64,000 bases of DNA, taken from positions 4,044,519 to 4,108,518 of the forward strand of contig NZ_KV917368.1 in assembly GCF_002019605.1 (NCBI RefSeq), read 5' to 3'. The notes beneath the pieces are model-generated. The model had not been told where the DNA came from. It made no database searches and was given only the letters and a program-made list of their open reading frames with translations. Below, piece after piece: positions 24,912 through 32,528 of the stretch; within the stretch, counting starts at the first letter, position 1, and the number at the start of each line of letters is the position of its first letter. The position numbers and the translations under genes are program-made. The DNA is from Alkalihalobacterium alkalinitrilicum (GTDB taxonomy: Bacteria > Bacillota > Bacilli > Bacillales > Bacillaceae_F).

Positions 24912-25679
24912 ATGATTGATATTCATTGTCATATCTTGCCAAGTGTTGATGACGGGGCAGCCCATAAAGCGGAGAGTATTCAAATGATCGAGCAGGCAAT
25001 CGAAGAAGGGATTACAACGATCATTGCCACTCCACACCATCTGAATGGACCATATATAAATGAAAAACAAAGCATTATTAAAGCTGTGGATCAGCTAAAT
25101 GAAGAAATAAAAATAAACGGACTTAATATGAACATCTTACCAGGTCAAGAATGTCGAATTTATGGAGATCTAGTCAGCGATTATCATAAAGGCGACATTC
25201 TTCCGTTAGCAGATAGTAACAAATATGTATTTGTTGAATTTCCATCTAATCATGTCCCACGATACGCAAAGCAATTATTCTATGATATGCAGCTGGCGGG
25301 GTTAACACCGATTATTGTGCACCCAGAACGGAATAGTCAGATCACGGAAAAGCCAGATCTGTTGTATGACTTTGTGACTAGTGGAGTATTAACGCAAATT
25401 ACAACATCTAGTTTGACAGGTCACTTCGGTAAAAAGATTAAAAGATTTACAGAAGATCTCATCGAACACAATTTGACACACTTTCTAGCATCGGACGCTC
25501 ACAGTTTAGTAAAGCGTCCATTTCGAATGAGAGAAGCTTTAAGTGAACTTGAAAAAAACTTTGGAACTGAAGTCGTGTATCAGTTCCAAGAAAATGCCAA
25601 TCTTGTAGTGAGCGGTCTTCATGTAGGTATGGACCCACCTGAGAGGATTCAAAAGAAAAAGTTCTTAGGGATATTTTGA
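24912..25679 (+). CDS. PHP-domain tyrosine-protein phosphatase (CpsB/CapC, YwqE-like)
   Basis: 255 residues. Metal-dependent phosphatase of the PHP fold: MIDIHCHILPSVDDGA at the N-terminus, TPHHLNG, PGQECRIYG, HPERN and SDAHS supply the metal ligands. It dephosphorylates the BY-kinase encoded upstream. The ATG at 24912 fits AGAGGTGA; an in-frame GTG at 24903 is part of that site. Confidence 0.93.
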   Translation: MIDIHCHILPSVDDGAAHKAESIQMIEQAIEEGITTIIATPHHLNGPYINEKQSIIKAVDQLNEEIKINGLNMNILPGQECRIYGDLVSDYHKGDILPLADSNKYVFVEFPSNHVPRYAKQLFYDMQLAGLTPIIVHPERNSQITEKPDLLYDFVTSGVLTQITTSSLTGHFGKKIKRFTEDLIEHNLTHFLASDAHSLVKRPFRMREALSELEKNFGTEVVYQFQENANLVVSGLHVGMDPPERIQKKKFLGIF

Positions 25680-25693
25680 ATAGGGTGATGGAT

Positions 25694-25855
25694 ATGAAGA
25701 AATTTTCAGATTTCCCAAAAACGATAAATAAAACGGTTAGGTATATTCAGCAGGATGCGCCTTACGAAGACCTTGAGGCCATCCATCATCTAATTAAAAC
25801 AGCAATAGATAGACGCAAGCAACAAGAAAACAGGACGAGCAAGGCGACCTGTTAG
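25694..25855 (+). CDS. Small hypothetical protein in the polysaccharide operon
   Basis: A 53-residue ORF (55 from an earlier ATG at 25688) starting MKKFSDFPKTINKTVRYIQ and followed by EDLEAIHHLIKTAIDRRK, then a polar basic tail. AGGG lies 8-9 bases before the ATG at 25694, and the gene starts 14 bases after the phosphatase. The composition predicts two short amphipathic helices and no signal peptide or membrane helix. I do not recognise the family. Its position directly before the EAR-like RNA suggests it belongs to the early operon. Confidence 0.6.
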   Translation: MKKFSDFPKTINKTVRYIQQDAPYEDLEAIHHLIKTAIDRRKQQENRTSKATC

Positions 25856-25859
25856 AGTA

Positions 25860-25985
25860 TAATCTATTGGCAATGTCTCCTTGCCGTTATCGATGGAGGC
25901 ACTCGACCATGCTGTGGGGTTCTGTATCTTGAACCCTTAGGTGCTAGTCGTCAAGGGTGTGGTGTGAGGAGAGGTTAAATGCCTC
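25860..25985 (+). ncRNA. EAR (eps-associated RNA)-like element
   Basis: Non-coding structured stretch between the early regulatory genes and the EpsC-like gene, the same place where the B. subtilis EAR element lies (between epsB and epsC). Seen: GGCAA-TGTCTCC-TTGCC, CTCC/GGAG, GGGTTC-TGTATCTT-GAACCC, and a GC-rich TCAAGGGTGTGGTGTGAGGA end. EAR promotes processive antitermination through distal terminators in exopolysaccharide operons. A strong terminator lies 55 bases downstream, giving it a target. Assignment is from position and remembered consensus. Confidence 0.72.
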
Positions 25986-26040
25986 TTTATATTTAAATAT
26001 AAAACAATTGTAATGAAACGTTTTCATTGCTTTTATATTG

Positions 26041-26094
26041 AGCCTTAAGCTATGGATCTTTTCACAAAAGGTGTATAGCTTAAGGCTTCATTTT
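26041..26094 (+). terminator. Strong terminator between EAR-like RNA and the EpsC-like gene
   Basis: AGCCTTAAGCTAT and ATAGCTTAAGGCT, a perfect 13-base stem with further pairing inside (TTTT/AAAA), then TCATTTTT. It lies inside the operon, so the genes after it need read-through, as expected with an antitermination RNA upstream. Confidence 0.82.
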
Positions 26095-26122
26095 TGGAAA
26101 ATGATTTGGAAGGGGTAGGAAA

Positions 26123-27934
26123 ATGTCTTATCAGAAACGGTTATTAGCATTAATGCTAGTAGACTCTATGATTGTCTTATCATGTATTTTCATTAGTTAC
26201 TTTATATTACTACCAATAGGAACTACAATTTCAACGGTACTTATCATCAGTTCAGTGACATTATTACTAAGCCATCATGCATTTGCCTACTATTATAAGT
26301 TGTATAAAAAAGCATGGGAATATGCGAGTATTAATGAGTTGATTGGGATTGGAAAAGCGGTCACTTTTTCGATTATTGTAACGGGGGTTGTCCAATTCGT
26401 CCTAATTCAGGATGTTTATTTCCGTACGTTAGCGATTACTTGGATGATGCATATTTTATTTATTGGGGGTTCCCGTTTTTCATGGCGTATGTATCGCGAT
26501 ACGTACATTAAACCGAGTAAAGATAAGATGCGTACGCTTATTATCGGAGCGGGTTCAGCAGGGACAATGGTCGTGAGGCAGCTTCAGCATAATGAGGATG
26601 TCGAACTGAACCCCGTTGCTTTTATTGATGATGACGTTTCGAAGCATCATTTAGAAATTATGGGTCTCCCTGTATTAGGTGGCGTAGAGGTCATTGAAGC
26701 AGTCGTTCAAGAAAAGCAGATTGAACAAATTATTATTGCCATTCCTTCATTGAAAAAAGAGGAGCTCAACAATATTTTCAACGAATGTGCAAAAACAAAA
26801 GCAAAGACACAAATTATGCCAAAGATCGAAGACATTATGGTAGGGAAAGTGTCTGTGAACCAATTCCGAGATGTTGAGGTAGAGGACTTACTCGGTCGTG
26901 AACCCGTTGAATTAGATATCGCTGGTATTGAGAACTTTATTAAAGGACAAACCATCTTAGTGACAGGAGCAGGAGGTTCGATTGGATCTGAAGTTTGCCG
27001 ACAGATTACTAACTTCGGGCCGAAAGAATTAATCCTATTAGGTCACGGTGAAAATAGTATTTATTCGGTTGAAATGGAATTAAGACGGAATTACCCTGAC
27101 CTAAATCTAGATACAGAAATTGCAGATGTTCAAGATCGGGAAAAGATGTTTGTAATTATGAATAAACGAAAGCCACATGTTGTCTTCCATGCCGCTGCTC
27201 ATAAGCATGTACCGTTAATGGAACGTAACCCAGAAGAAGCGGTGAAGAATAATGTGATCGGAACGAAAAATGTTGCCGAAGCGGCGAGTGATGCGGGAGT
27301 TAATACATTTGTTATGATTTCGACGGATAAAGCAGTGAATCCAACGAGTGTGATGGGCTCTACGAAACGGATTGCGGAAATGGTTATTCAACATATGGAT
27401 ATGGTTAGTGATACGAGGTTTGTAGCGGTTCGTTTTGGTAATGTATTAGGTAGTCGTGGGAGTGTCATTCCACTATTTAAAGAGCAAATTCAAAACGGTG
27501 GTCCAGTGACAGTAACTCATCCTGATATGGTACGTTACTTTATGACCATCCCAGAAGCTTCTCGACTTGTGTTACAAGCGGGTACCTTAGCTAAAGGTGG
27601 AGAAGTGTTTGTCCTGGATATGGGGGAGCCTGTTAAAATAGTAGATTTAGCAAGAAACCTTATTAAACTATCTGGATATACAGAAGCAGAAATTCCGATT
27701 GAGTTTACGGGTATGCGTCCTGGGGAGAAGATGTTTGAAGAGCTTCTTGGTGAAGATGAGGTACATGATGAACAGGTGTATCCGAAGATTTATCGCGGGA
27801 AGACGCCGATGGTGAATATTAATGTGGCCGAGCAGTTGATTGGGGAGTTTGAACAATTAACAAGTGAACAGCTGCGTGAGGAATTGTTGGATATTGCGAA
27901 TTTTAGGAAGAAGAATTTGCAGGTAGTTGGATAG
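26123..27934 (+). CDS. Membrane-bound nucleotide-sugar dehydratase/epimerase (EpsC/CapD/PglF family)
   Basis: 603 residues. Four N-terminal membrane helices (to about 110), a CoA-binding-like Rossmann domain (LIIGAGSAGTMVVRQL near 140), then an SDR domain with VTGAGGSIGSEVCRQI (near 280), DVQDRE, HAAAHKHVPLME and STDKAVNPTSVMGSTKR with the family's Ser-Met-Lys triad. Such enzymes are 4,6-dehydratases on UDP-GlcNAc giving precursors for deoxy-amino sugars. A DegT aminotransferase and priming transferase follow in the operon, consistent with an amino-deoxysugar as first residue. Confidence 0.93.
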   Translation: MSYQKRLLALMLVDSMIVLSCIFISYFILLPIGTTISTVLIISSVTLLLSHHAFAYYYKLYKKAWEYASINELIGIGKAVTFSIIVTGVVQFVLIQDVYFRTLAITWMMHILFIGGSRFSWRMYRDTYIKPSKDKMRTLIIGAGSAGTMVVRQLQHNEDVELNPVAFIDDDVSKHHLEIMGLPVLGGVEVIEAVVQEKQIEQIIIAIPSLKKEELNNIFNECAKTKAKTQIMPKIEDIMVGKVSVNQFRDVEVEDLLGREPVELDIAGIENFIKGQTILVTGAGGSIGSEVCRQITNFGPKELILLGHGENSIYSVEMELRRNYPDLNLDTEIADVQDREKMFVIMNKRKPHVVFHAAAHKHVPLMERNPEEAVKNNVIGTKNVAEAASDAGVNTFVMISTDKAVNPTSVMGSTKRIAEMVIQHMDMVSDTRFVAVRFGNVLGSRGSVIPLFKEQIQNGGPVTVTHPDMVRYFMTIPEASRLVLQAGTLAKGGEVFVLDMGEPVKIVDLARNLIKLSGYTEAEIPIEFTGMRPGEKMFEELLGEDEVHDEQVYPKIYRGKTPMVNINVAEQLIGEFEQLTSEQLREELLDIANFRKKNLQVVG

Positions 27935-27937
27935 CTA

Positions 27938-28200
27938 TTAGTTGGTTAGTTGGATAGTTGGACAGTTGGTTAGGGGATAGTGGTTAGTAGGTAGGAAAAG
28001 CGGAATGAGTTGATGAGTTGGAAGAGTTGGGACTCGTTTCGCTAGCTGAAACGTCGGGGGTTGGAAGAGAATAAAATTGGCTGGTTGGTTAGGAAAGACA
28101 AGACCAAAAATTAACATTTTTAGGTAAAAGAACAGCTTCTTGGAATAACTCAAAAGCCTAACCAACTAATAACTAACCAACTAACCAACCAAAAAACAGA
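27938..28200. repeat. TTGGTTAG array and inverted partner, block 1
   Basis: The left side has many copies of TTAGTTGG, ATAGTTGG, ACAGTTGG and TTGGTTAG; the right side (28150-28195) has CTAACCAACTAA-type repeats, their reverse complement. The spacer between can thus fold into a giant stem. The same pattern recurs in the next four intergenic regions. No ORF is supported here. Confidence 0.85.
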
Positions 28201-28216
28201 AAGTTGGTCCTTCAAA

Positions 28217-28570
28217 ATGACTTATAACGACACTAACAAGTTAATCGTTTGGCAAAAGTCACATCAATTAGTCCTCAACGTTTACAAAATAACCAAAGAC
28301 TTTCCTAAAGATGAACAGTACGGATTAACATCGCAAATTAGACGAGCCGCCGTTTCTGTACCGAGCAACATTGTCGAGGGAAAAGCAAGAGGCTCAAACA
28401 AAGAATACAAACGATTTCTGCTAATCGCGAGAGGATCACTAGAAGAAGTGAAGTATCAAATGTTATTAGCAAAAGAGTTAAAATATATAAATATAGAAGA
28501 CTATGAAGAATTGTCAAAAAGAGCAAACGAAATAGGGAAAATGTTGAATGGAATTATTAGAAGTTTGTAA
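28217..28570 (+). CDS. S23-type four-helix-bundle protein (23S rRNA intervening-sequence protein family)
   Basis: 117 residues. KLIVWQKSHQLVLNVYKIT, FPKDEQYGLTSQIRRAAVS, VPSNIVEGKARGSNKEY and FLLIARGSLEEVKYQML are typical of the S23/IVP family (Pfam 23S_rRNA_IVP), which folds as a pentameric four-helix bundle. Homologues occur in rRNA intervening sequences and next to diversity-generating elements, but most are isolated genes of unknown role. This gene has no good ribosome site and is bracketed by TTGGTTAG arrays, unlike its neighbours, which suggests an inserted cassette. Confidence 0.88.
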   Translation: MTYNDTNKLIVWQKSHQLVLNVYKITKDFPKDEQYGLTSQIRRAAVSVPSNIVEGKARGSNKEYKRFLLIARGSLEEVKYQMLLAKELKYINIEDYEELSKRANEIGKMLNGIIRSL

Positions 28571-28735
28571 ATTAGTTGGACAGTTGGACAGTCGGATAGT
28601 TGGTTAGGAAATGATATAGCTTAAAGCATATTATGTTGTTTACTGAAGTAGTTTAGCAAGAAAATAGCTTCATTGAACAACCCAAAAACCTAACCAACTA
28701 AAACCTAACCAACTAACCAACCCAACCAGGAGGTT
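28571..28735. repeat. TTGGTTAG array and inverted partner, block 2
   Basis: TTAGTTGGACAGTTGGACAG then TTGGTTAGG on the left, and CCTAACCAACTAA-type repeats (28688-28732) on the right, directly before the galU ribosome site. The centre (GATATAGCTTAAAGCATATT region) is unique. Confidence 0.85.
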
Positions 28736-28741
28736 ATTTAA

Positions 28742-29623
28742 TTGAAAAAAGTCAAAAAAGCCATCATCCCTGCAGCTGGCCTTGGAACTCGTTTCCTTCC
28801 AGCGACAAAAGCAATGCCGAAAGAAATGCTACCGATTGTCGATAAACCGACGATTCAATATATTGTCGAAGAAGCAGTTAATTCTGGAATTGAAGATATT
28901 ATTATTGTTACAGGTAAAGGGAAGCGTGCAATTGAGGATCATTTTGATCATGCGTTTGAGTTAGAGCAAAACTTATTCCAAAAGGGCAAAACTGATTTAT
29001 TAGAAAAAGTTCAATATTCGTCGAATATGGTAGATATTCACTATATCCGTCAAAAAGAGCCACAAGGATTAGGACATGCTGTATGGTGTGCTCGTAAATT
29101 TATTGGGGATGAACCGTTTGCGGTATTACTAGGTGATGACATAGTTCAAGCGGAAAAGCCTTGCCTAAAACAACTGATGGAGCAGTATGAAGATACACTT
29201 TCATCTGTTATTGGTGTGCAGACAGTGCCTGATGAAGAAACACATCGTTATGGAATTGTAGATCCGATCAACAGTATTGGACGTAGATATTCGGTAAATC
29301 AGTTTGTTGAAAAACCAAAGCAAGGTACAGCTCCATCCAACTTAGCGATTATGGGACGCTATGTTTTAACCCCCGAAATTTTCATGTTTTTAGATCGGCA
29401 AGAAACAGGAGCTGGTGGGGAGATTCAGTTAACAGATGCGATCCAAAAGCTAAATGAAATCCAACGTGTGTTTGCTTATGATTTTGAAGGTAAGCGATAT
29501 GATGTTGGGGAGAAGATGGGGTTTGTGAAAACTACATTAGAGTTTGCGATGCAGAATGGGGAGTTGAAGGGAGAGTTGCTTGGTTTTCTTGAGGAGATGT
29601 TGGAGAGGGAGAGAGTGAAATAA
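28742..29623 (+). CDS. galU: UTP-glucose-1-phosphate uridylyltransferase (copy 1)
   Basis: 293 residues. Makes UDP-glucose from UTP and glucose-1-phosphate. [19 protein letters not shown] with the uridylyl-binding [28 protein letters not shown] and LLGDDIV are the family signature, and VEKP and EGKRYDVG follow. TTG start at 28742 after GGAGG. It lies between TTGGTTAG blocks 2 and 3. A second galU closes the locus at 48168, so UDP-glucose supply is duplicated. Confidence 0.94.
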   Translation: MKKVKKAIIPAAGLGTRFLPATKAMPKEMLPIVDKPTIQYIVEEAVNSGIEDIIIVTGKGKRAIEDHFDHAFELEQNLFQKGKTDLLEKVQYSSNMVDIHYIRQKEPQGLGHAVWCARKFIGDEPFAVLLGDDIVQAEKPCLKQLMEQYEDTLSSVIGVQTVPDEETHRYGIVDPINSIGRRYSVNQFVEKPKQGTAPSNLAIMGRYVLTPEIFMFLDRQETGAGGEIQLTDAIQKLNEIQRVFAYDFEGKRYDVGEKMGFVKTTLEFAMQNGELKGELLGFLEEMLERERVK

Positions 29624-29626
29624 GTC

Positions 29627-29700
29627 GGACAGTTGGTTAGTGGGTTAGTTGGAAAGGGAAAGATAGTATAGATCTTTAAGCCTTCCAGCTTACCAACTGT
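29627..29700. repeat. TTGGTTAG array, block 3
   Basis: A short version: GGACAGTTGGTTAGTGGGTT then TTGG on the left and CTTCCAGCTTACCAACTG on the right, between galU and the prepilin-like gene. Confidence 0.75.
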
Positions 29701-29710
29701 AATATATTTT

Positions 29711-29752
29711 GACACCTTTAGAATTGCTGAATAAGACAATCTTGGAGGTGTC
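29711..29752 (+). promoter_or_regulatory. Hairpin covering the ribosome site of the prepilin-like gene
   Basis: GACACCT (29711) pairs with AGGTGTC (29746-29752), with further pairing of AGAATTG and CAATCT inside. The right arm contains the GGAGGTG Shine-Dalgarno, so translation may be regulated by opening of this stem. Confidence 0.55.
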
Positions 29753-29756
29753 ATGT

Positions 29757-30188
29757 ATGTTTGTAAGTAATAGAGTTACTAAAATACTGTCAGTTATAAA
29801 ATCATTAAGAACGAGTTCAATAGCAAAGGGTGGTAGGTTTCTTAGAACTGAGAATAAAGGTATTACACTAATTGAGCTACTTGTTATAATTACAATTTTA
29901 GGAATACTTGTAGCGATTGCGGTGCCTTCTGTTTTGGGTTTGATAGATAAATCTAGAGATGAAGTTTGTCGTGTGAATTTACTTCAGTTGGAAAAGGAGT
30001 ATGAGACATATTTAGCTCTGGAGATTATTGATCACTCCAATGTAGTGTTTACACAATTTTTAGAAAGTTACGATGGTAAAATTTGTGGAGATGAGTGTAG
30101 TTTTGCTTATGTTGATGGAAAAGTTGTTTGTAGTGATGGGGCTGGTGACGATGATGGTAAGGAAGACGAAGGTGTTCCGTTTTTATGA
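29757..30188 (+). CDS. Type IV prepilin-like protein with long leader
   Basis: 143 residues from the ATG at 29757. An unusually long basic leader (about 35 residues, ending RTENKG) precedes ITLIELLVIITILGILVAIA, a class III signal and hydrophobic helix typical of pilins and pseudopilins cleaved by prepilin peptidase after the Gly. The rest has four cysteines, including a C-x3-C pair near CGDEC, and a very acidic end (GAGDDDGKEDEG). No pilus assembly genes are nearby. Role in the polysaccharide locus unknown; it could be a surface-anchored accessory. Confidence 0.75.
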   Translation: MFVSNRVTKILSVIKSLRTSSIAKGGRFLRTENKGITLIELLVIITILGILVAIAVPSVLGLIDKSRDEVCRVNLLQLEKEYETYLALEIIDHSNVVFTQFLESYDGKICGDECSFAYVDGKVVCSDGAGDDDGKEDEGVPFL

Positions 30189-30194
30189 TTGTAA

Positions 30195-30265
30195 GTGATT
30201 AGGTTTTAGGGGATAGTGGGTAGAAAGACCTTAACCTAATTACTAATAACTAACCAACTAACTGC
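30195..30265. repeat. TTGGTTAG-related inverted array, block 4
   Basis: GATTAGGTTTTAGGGGATAG on the left and CTAATTACTAATAACTAACC with AACTAACT on the right, a degenerate version of the pattern. The rest of the 418-base gap to the aminotransferase holds four copies of GATTGAAT (30272, 30371, 30436, 30450) and otherwise nothing recognised. Confidence 0.65.
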
Positions 30266-30484
30266 TAATTCGATTGAATAATAACGTGGAACTGACTATC
30301 GTAATCAGATAACAAGTTGGAAGCCTTGGAGCGTAAGGGTTTCGAGTGTTTTTAATAGTTTTTAAGGTTTGATTGAATGGTAGTTTAATAGGAAGAAACA
30401 CGGTTGAGATTAGTTTAAAAATGAAAAACCTTCGTGATTGAATGTAGTTGATTGAATAGATATTACGAGGTGAGTATCAGAAGT

Positions 30485-30545
30485 GGATTAGGTTTGGTTG
30501 GTTAGTAGTTGGTTGGAAGAGGAGTTATAGTTCCAATTAAGTCCT
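30485..30545. repeat. TTGGTTAG array, block 5
   Basis: GGTTTGGTTGGTTAGTAGTT then GGTTGG on the left and TCCTAGCAAACTAAATAACT on the right, about 60 bases before the DegT-type gene. Confidence 0.7.
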
Positions 30546-30606
30546 AGCAAACTAAATAACTCTTAAATGCTTTGAATCAAAACATAATAAAGCGAGGGAA
30601 ATTATA

Positions 30607-31818
30607 ATGATTGATACTGAATTAAGAAATATTCCATTCTCTCCACCGGATATAAAAGAAGCGGAGATTGAAGAAGTTATAAAAGCAATGAAGTCTGGTT
30701 GGATTACAACTGGACCAAGAACTAAAGAGCTAGAAAAAAGAATAGCTAAATACGTTGGCACAAATAAAGCTGTTTGCTTGAATTCAGCAACTGCAGCTAT
30801 GGAGCTTACCCTTCGGATTTTAGGTATTGGACCTGGCGATGAAGTCATTACTTCAGCATATACCTATACTGCATCTGCCTCAGTTATAGAACATGTTGGG
30901 GCGAAAATAGTTTTGGTTGATACTGCACCAGATTCTTTTGAAATGGATTACTCTAAATTAGCAGATGCAATATCTGAAAAGACTAAAGCCATAATTCCAG
31001 TTGATATTGCGGGAAAGATGTGTGACTACGATACTATCTTTGAAATAGTAGAAAGTAAGAAAGAACTATTCAAGCCAAATAACGAACTACAGGGGTTATT
31101 TAATAGAGTAATTGTTATGACGGATGCTGCTCATGCTTTTGGAGCAGAGAGACAAGGAATGAATTGTGGGCAAGTTGCGGATTTTACTTGCTTCTCTTTC
31201 CATGCTGTAAAGAACTTTACAACTGCTGAAGGTGGAGCTGTTGTATGGCGTAATGATGGTGGTTTAGATGATGAATGGCTTTATAAGCAGTTCATGCTAT
31301 ATAGCCTTCATGGTCAATCAAAAGATGCCCTTGCCAAAACTCAAAAAGGCTCATGGGAATATGATATTGTTTACCCTGCCTATAAATGTAATATGACAGA
31401 TATTATGGCGAGTATTGGTTTAATACAATTAGATAGATATGACGGATTGCTAGAAAGACGGAGAGAAATTATCCAAATGTATGATAGAGAACTTTTACCA
31501 TTAGGGATTCAGAGTCTTCAACATTACGGTGATGATTTTTCTTCTTCAGGGCATCTCTATTTATTGAGAATACCTGAAATCAGTGAAGGGAAGAGGAATG
31601 AAATTATCGTTAAAATGGCTGAAGCGGGTGTAGCGTGTAACGTACACTATAAGCCATTGCCTATGTTTACAGCATATAAAAATTTAGGGTTTGATATAAA
31701 GGAGTATCCTAATGCTTTTGAACAATATGTAAATGAAGTTACACTCCCACTTCACACTTTATTGAGTGATGAGGATGTGGAGTATATAATGAATTGTTTA
31801 AAAAAAGTTATAGGTTAG
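30607..31818 (+). CDS. DegT/DnrJ/EryC1-family sugar aminotransferase
   Basis: 403 residues, PLP enzyme that transaminates a keto-sugar nucleotide. GWITTGPRTKELEKRIA near the start, the PLP-binding Lys in FHAVKNFTTAEGGAV near residue 200, and VHYKPLPMFTAYKNLG near the end are diagnostic. With the EpsC-type dehydratase at 26123 it would make a UDP-4-amino-4,6-dideoxy sugar, a common priming sugar. The sugar transferase gene starts 11 bases after its stop. Confidence 0.92.
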   Translation: MIDTELRNIPFSPPDIKEAEIEEVIKAMKSGWITTGPRTKELEKRIAKYVGTNKAVCLNSATAAMELTLRILGIGPGDEVITSAYTYTASASVIEHVGAKIVLVDTAPDSFEMDYSKLADAISEKTKAIIPVDIAGKMCDYDTIFEIVESKKELFKPNNELQGLFNRVIVMTDAAHAFGAERQGMNCGQVADFTCFSFHAVKNFTTAEGGAVVWRNDGGLDDEWLYKQFMLYSLHGQSKDALAKTQKGSWEYDIVYPAYKCNMTDIMASIGLIQLDRYDGLLERRREIIQMYDRELLPLGIQSLQHYGDDFSSSGHLYLLRIPEISEGKRNEIIVKMAEAGVACNVHYKPLPMFTAYKNLGFDIKEYPNAFEQYVNEVTLPLHTLLSDEDVEYIMNCLKKVIG

Positions 31819-31829
31819 GTGGAAAGTTA

Positions 31830-32507
31830 ATGCCTGAGATAAAAAGTTACCAAAATACAAAAAAAACAAAGTTATTTGATATAGAGATGATACTGGACCA
31901 AAAGAGAGGTCAACTATTGTTAAAGAGAATTTTTGATATATTGATCTCGTTTATAGGATTAGTGGCTTTGTGCCCATTGTTACTAATAATAGCAATTATT
32001 ATAAAAATAGATTCTATGGGACCTATTTTTTTTAAGCAAGTACGTGTTGGGAAATGTGGAGAAGAATTTAAGATATATAAATTTCGTACTATGATATTAG
32101 ATGCTGAAAACAAAGGCATGCAAATCACAGTTGGTAAAGATAAACGGATTACGAAATCAGGTCATATTTTACGAAAGACAAAATTAGATGAATTACCTCA
32201 GCTAATAAATGTTTTTAAAGGTGACATGTCTTTCGTGGGGCCTAGACCAGAGGTGCCTAAATATGTTGCATTATATGATAACCAACAAAAAAACATTTTA
32301 AGGGTAAGGCCAGGTATAACTGATTTAGCATCTATTGAATATAGAGATGAAAACACTCTGTTAGCTAAGAGTAATGATCCTGAAAAAACATATATCGAAG
32401 AAATTATGATCAAAAAAATTGAATTAAACATAGAATACCTAAGTAAGATGTCAGTTCTTTATGATATAAAATTAATTTTAAAGACGATACTAGTAATTAT
32501 GAAATAA
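31830..32507 (+). CDS. Priming undecaprenyl-phosphate sugar phosphotransferase (EpsL/WcaJ/PglC type)
   Basis: 225 residues. One hydrophobic hairpin (ISFIGLVALCPLLLIIAII near residue 50) and a cytosolic catalytic part with FFKQVRVGKCGEEFKIYKFR, KTKLDELPQLINV and FVGPRPEVP. Short form without the N-terminal membrane block of WcaJ. It transfers a sugar-1-phosphate to undecaprenyl phosphate, initiating the repeat unit. ATG 31830 is preceded by AGGTGGA; longer frame upstream overlaps the aminotransferase. Confidence 0.92.
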   Translation: MPEIKSYQNTKKTKLFDIEMILDQKRGQLLLKRIFDILISFIGLVALCPLLLIIAIIIKIDSMGPIFFKQVRVGKCGEEFKIYKFRTMILDAENKGMQITVGKDKRITKSGHILRKTKLDELPQLINVFKGDMSFVGPRPEVPKYVALYDNQQKNILRVRPGITDLASIEYRDENTLLAKSNDPEKTYIEEIMIKKIELNIEYLSKMSVLYDIKLILKTILVIMK

Positions 32508-32528
32508 AACTAATTTTGGGGGATTTAG

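Noticed and set aside
26011-26028. AATGAAACGTTTTCATT as a catabolite-response (cre) site
   Set aside because: Spacing is one base short of the 14-base cre consensus; it is more likely part of the structured leader.
28217-28570. S23 gene as sign of an rRNA intervening sequence
   Set aside because: No rRNA sequence is adjacent; flanks are polysaccharide genes.
27938-30545. TTGGTTAG arrays as a CRISPR array
   Set aside because: Units are 8 bases, directly adjacent and without unique spacers of constant length, and no cas genes are present.
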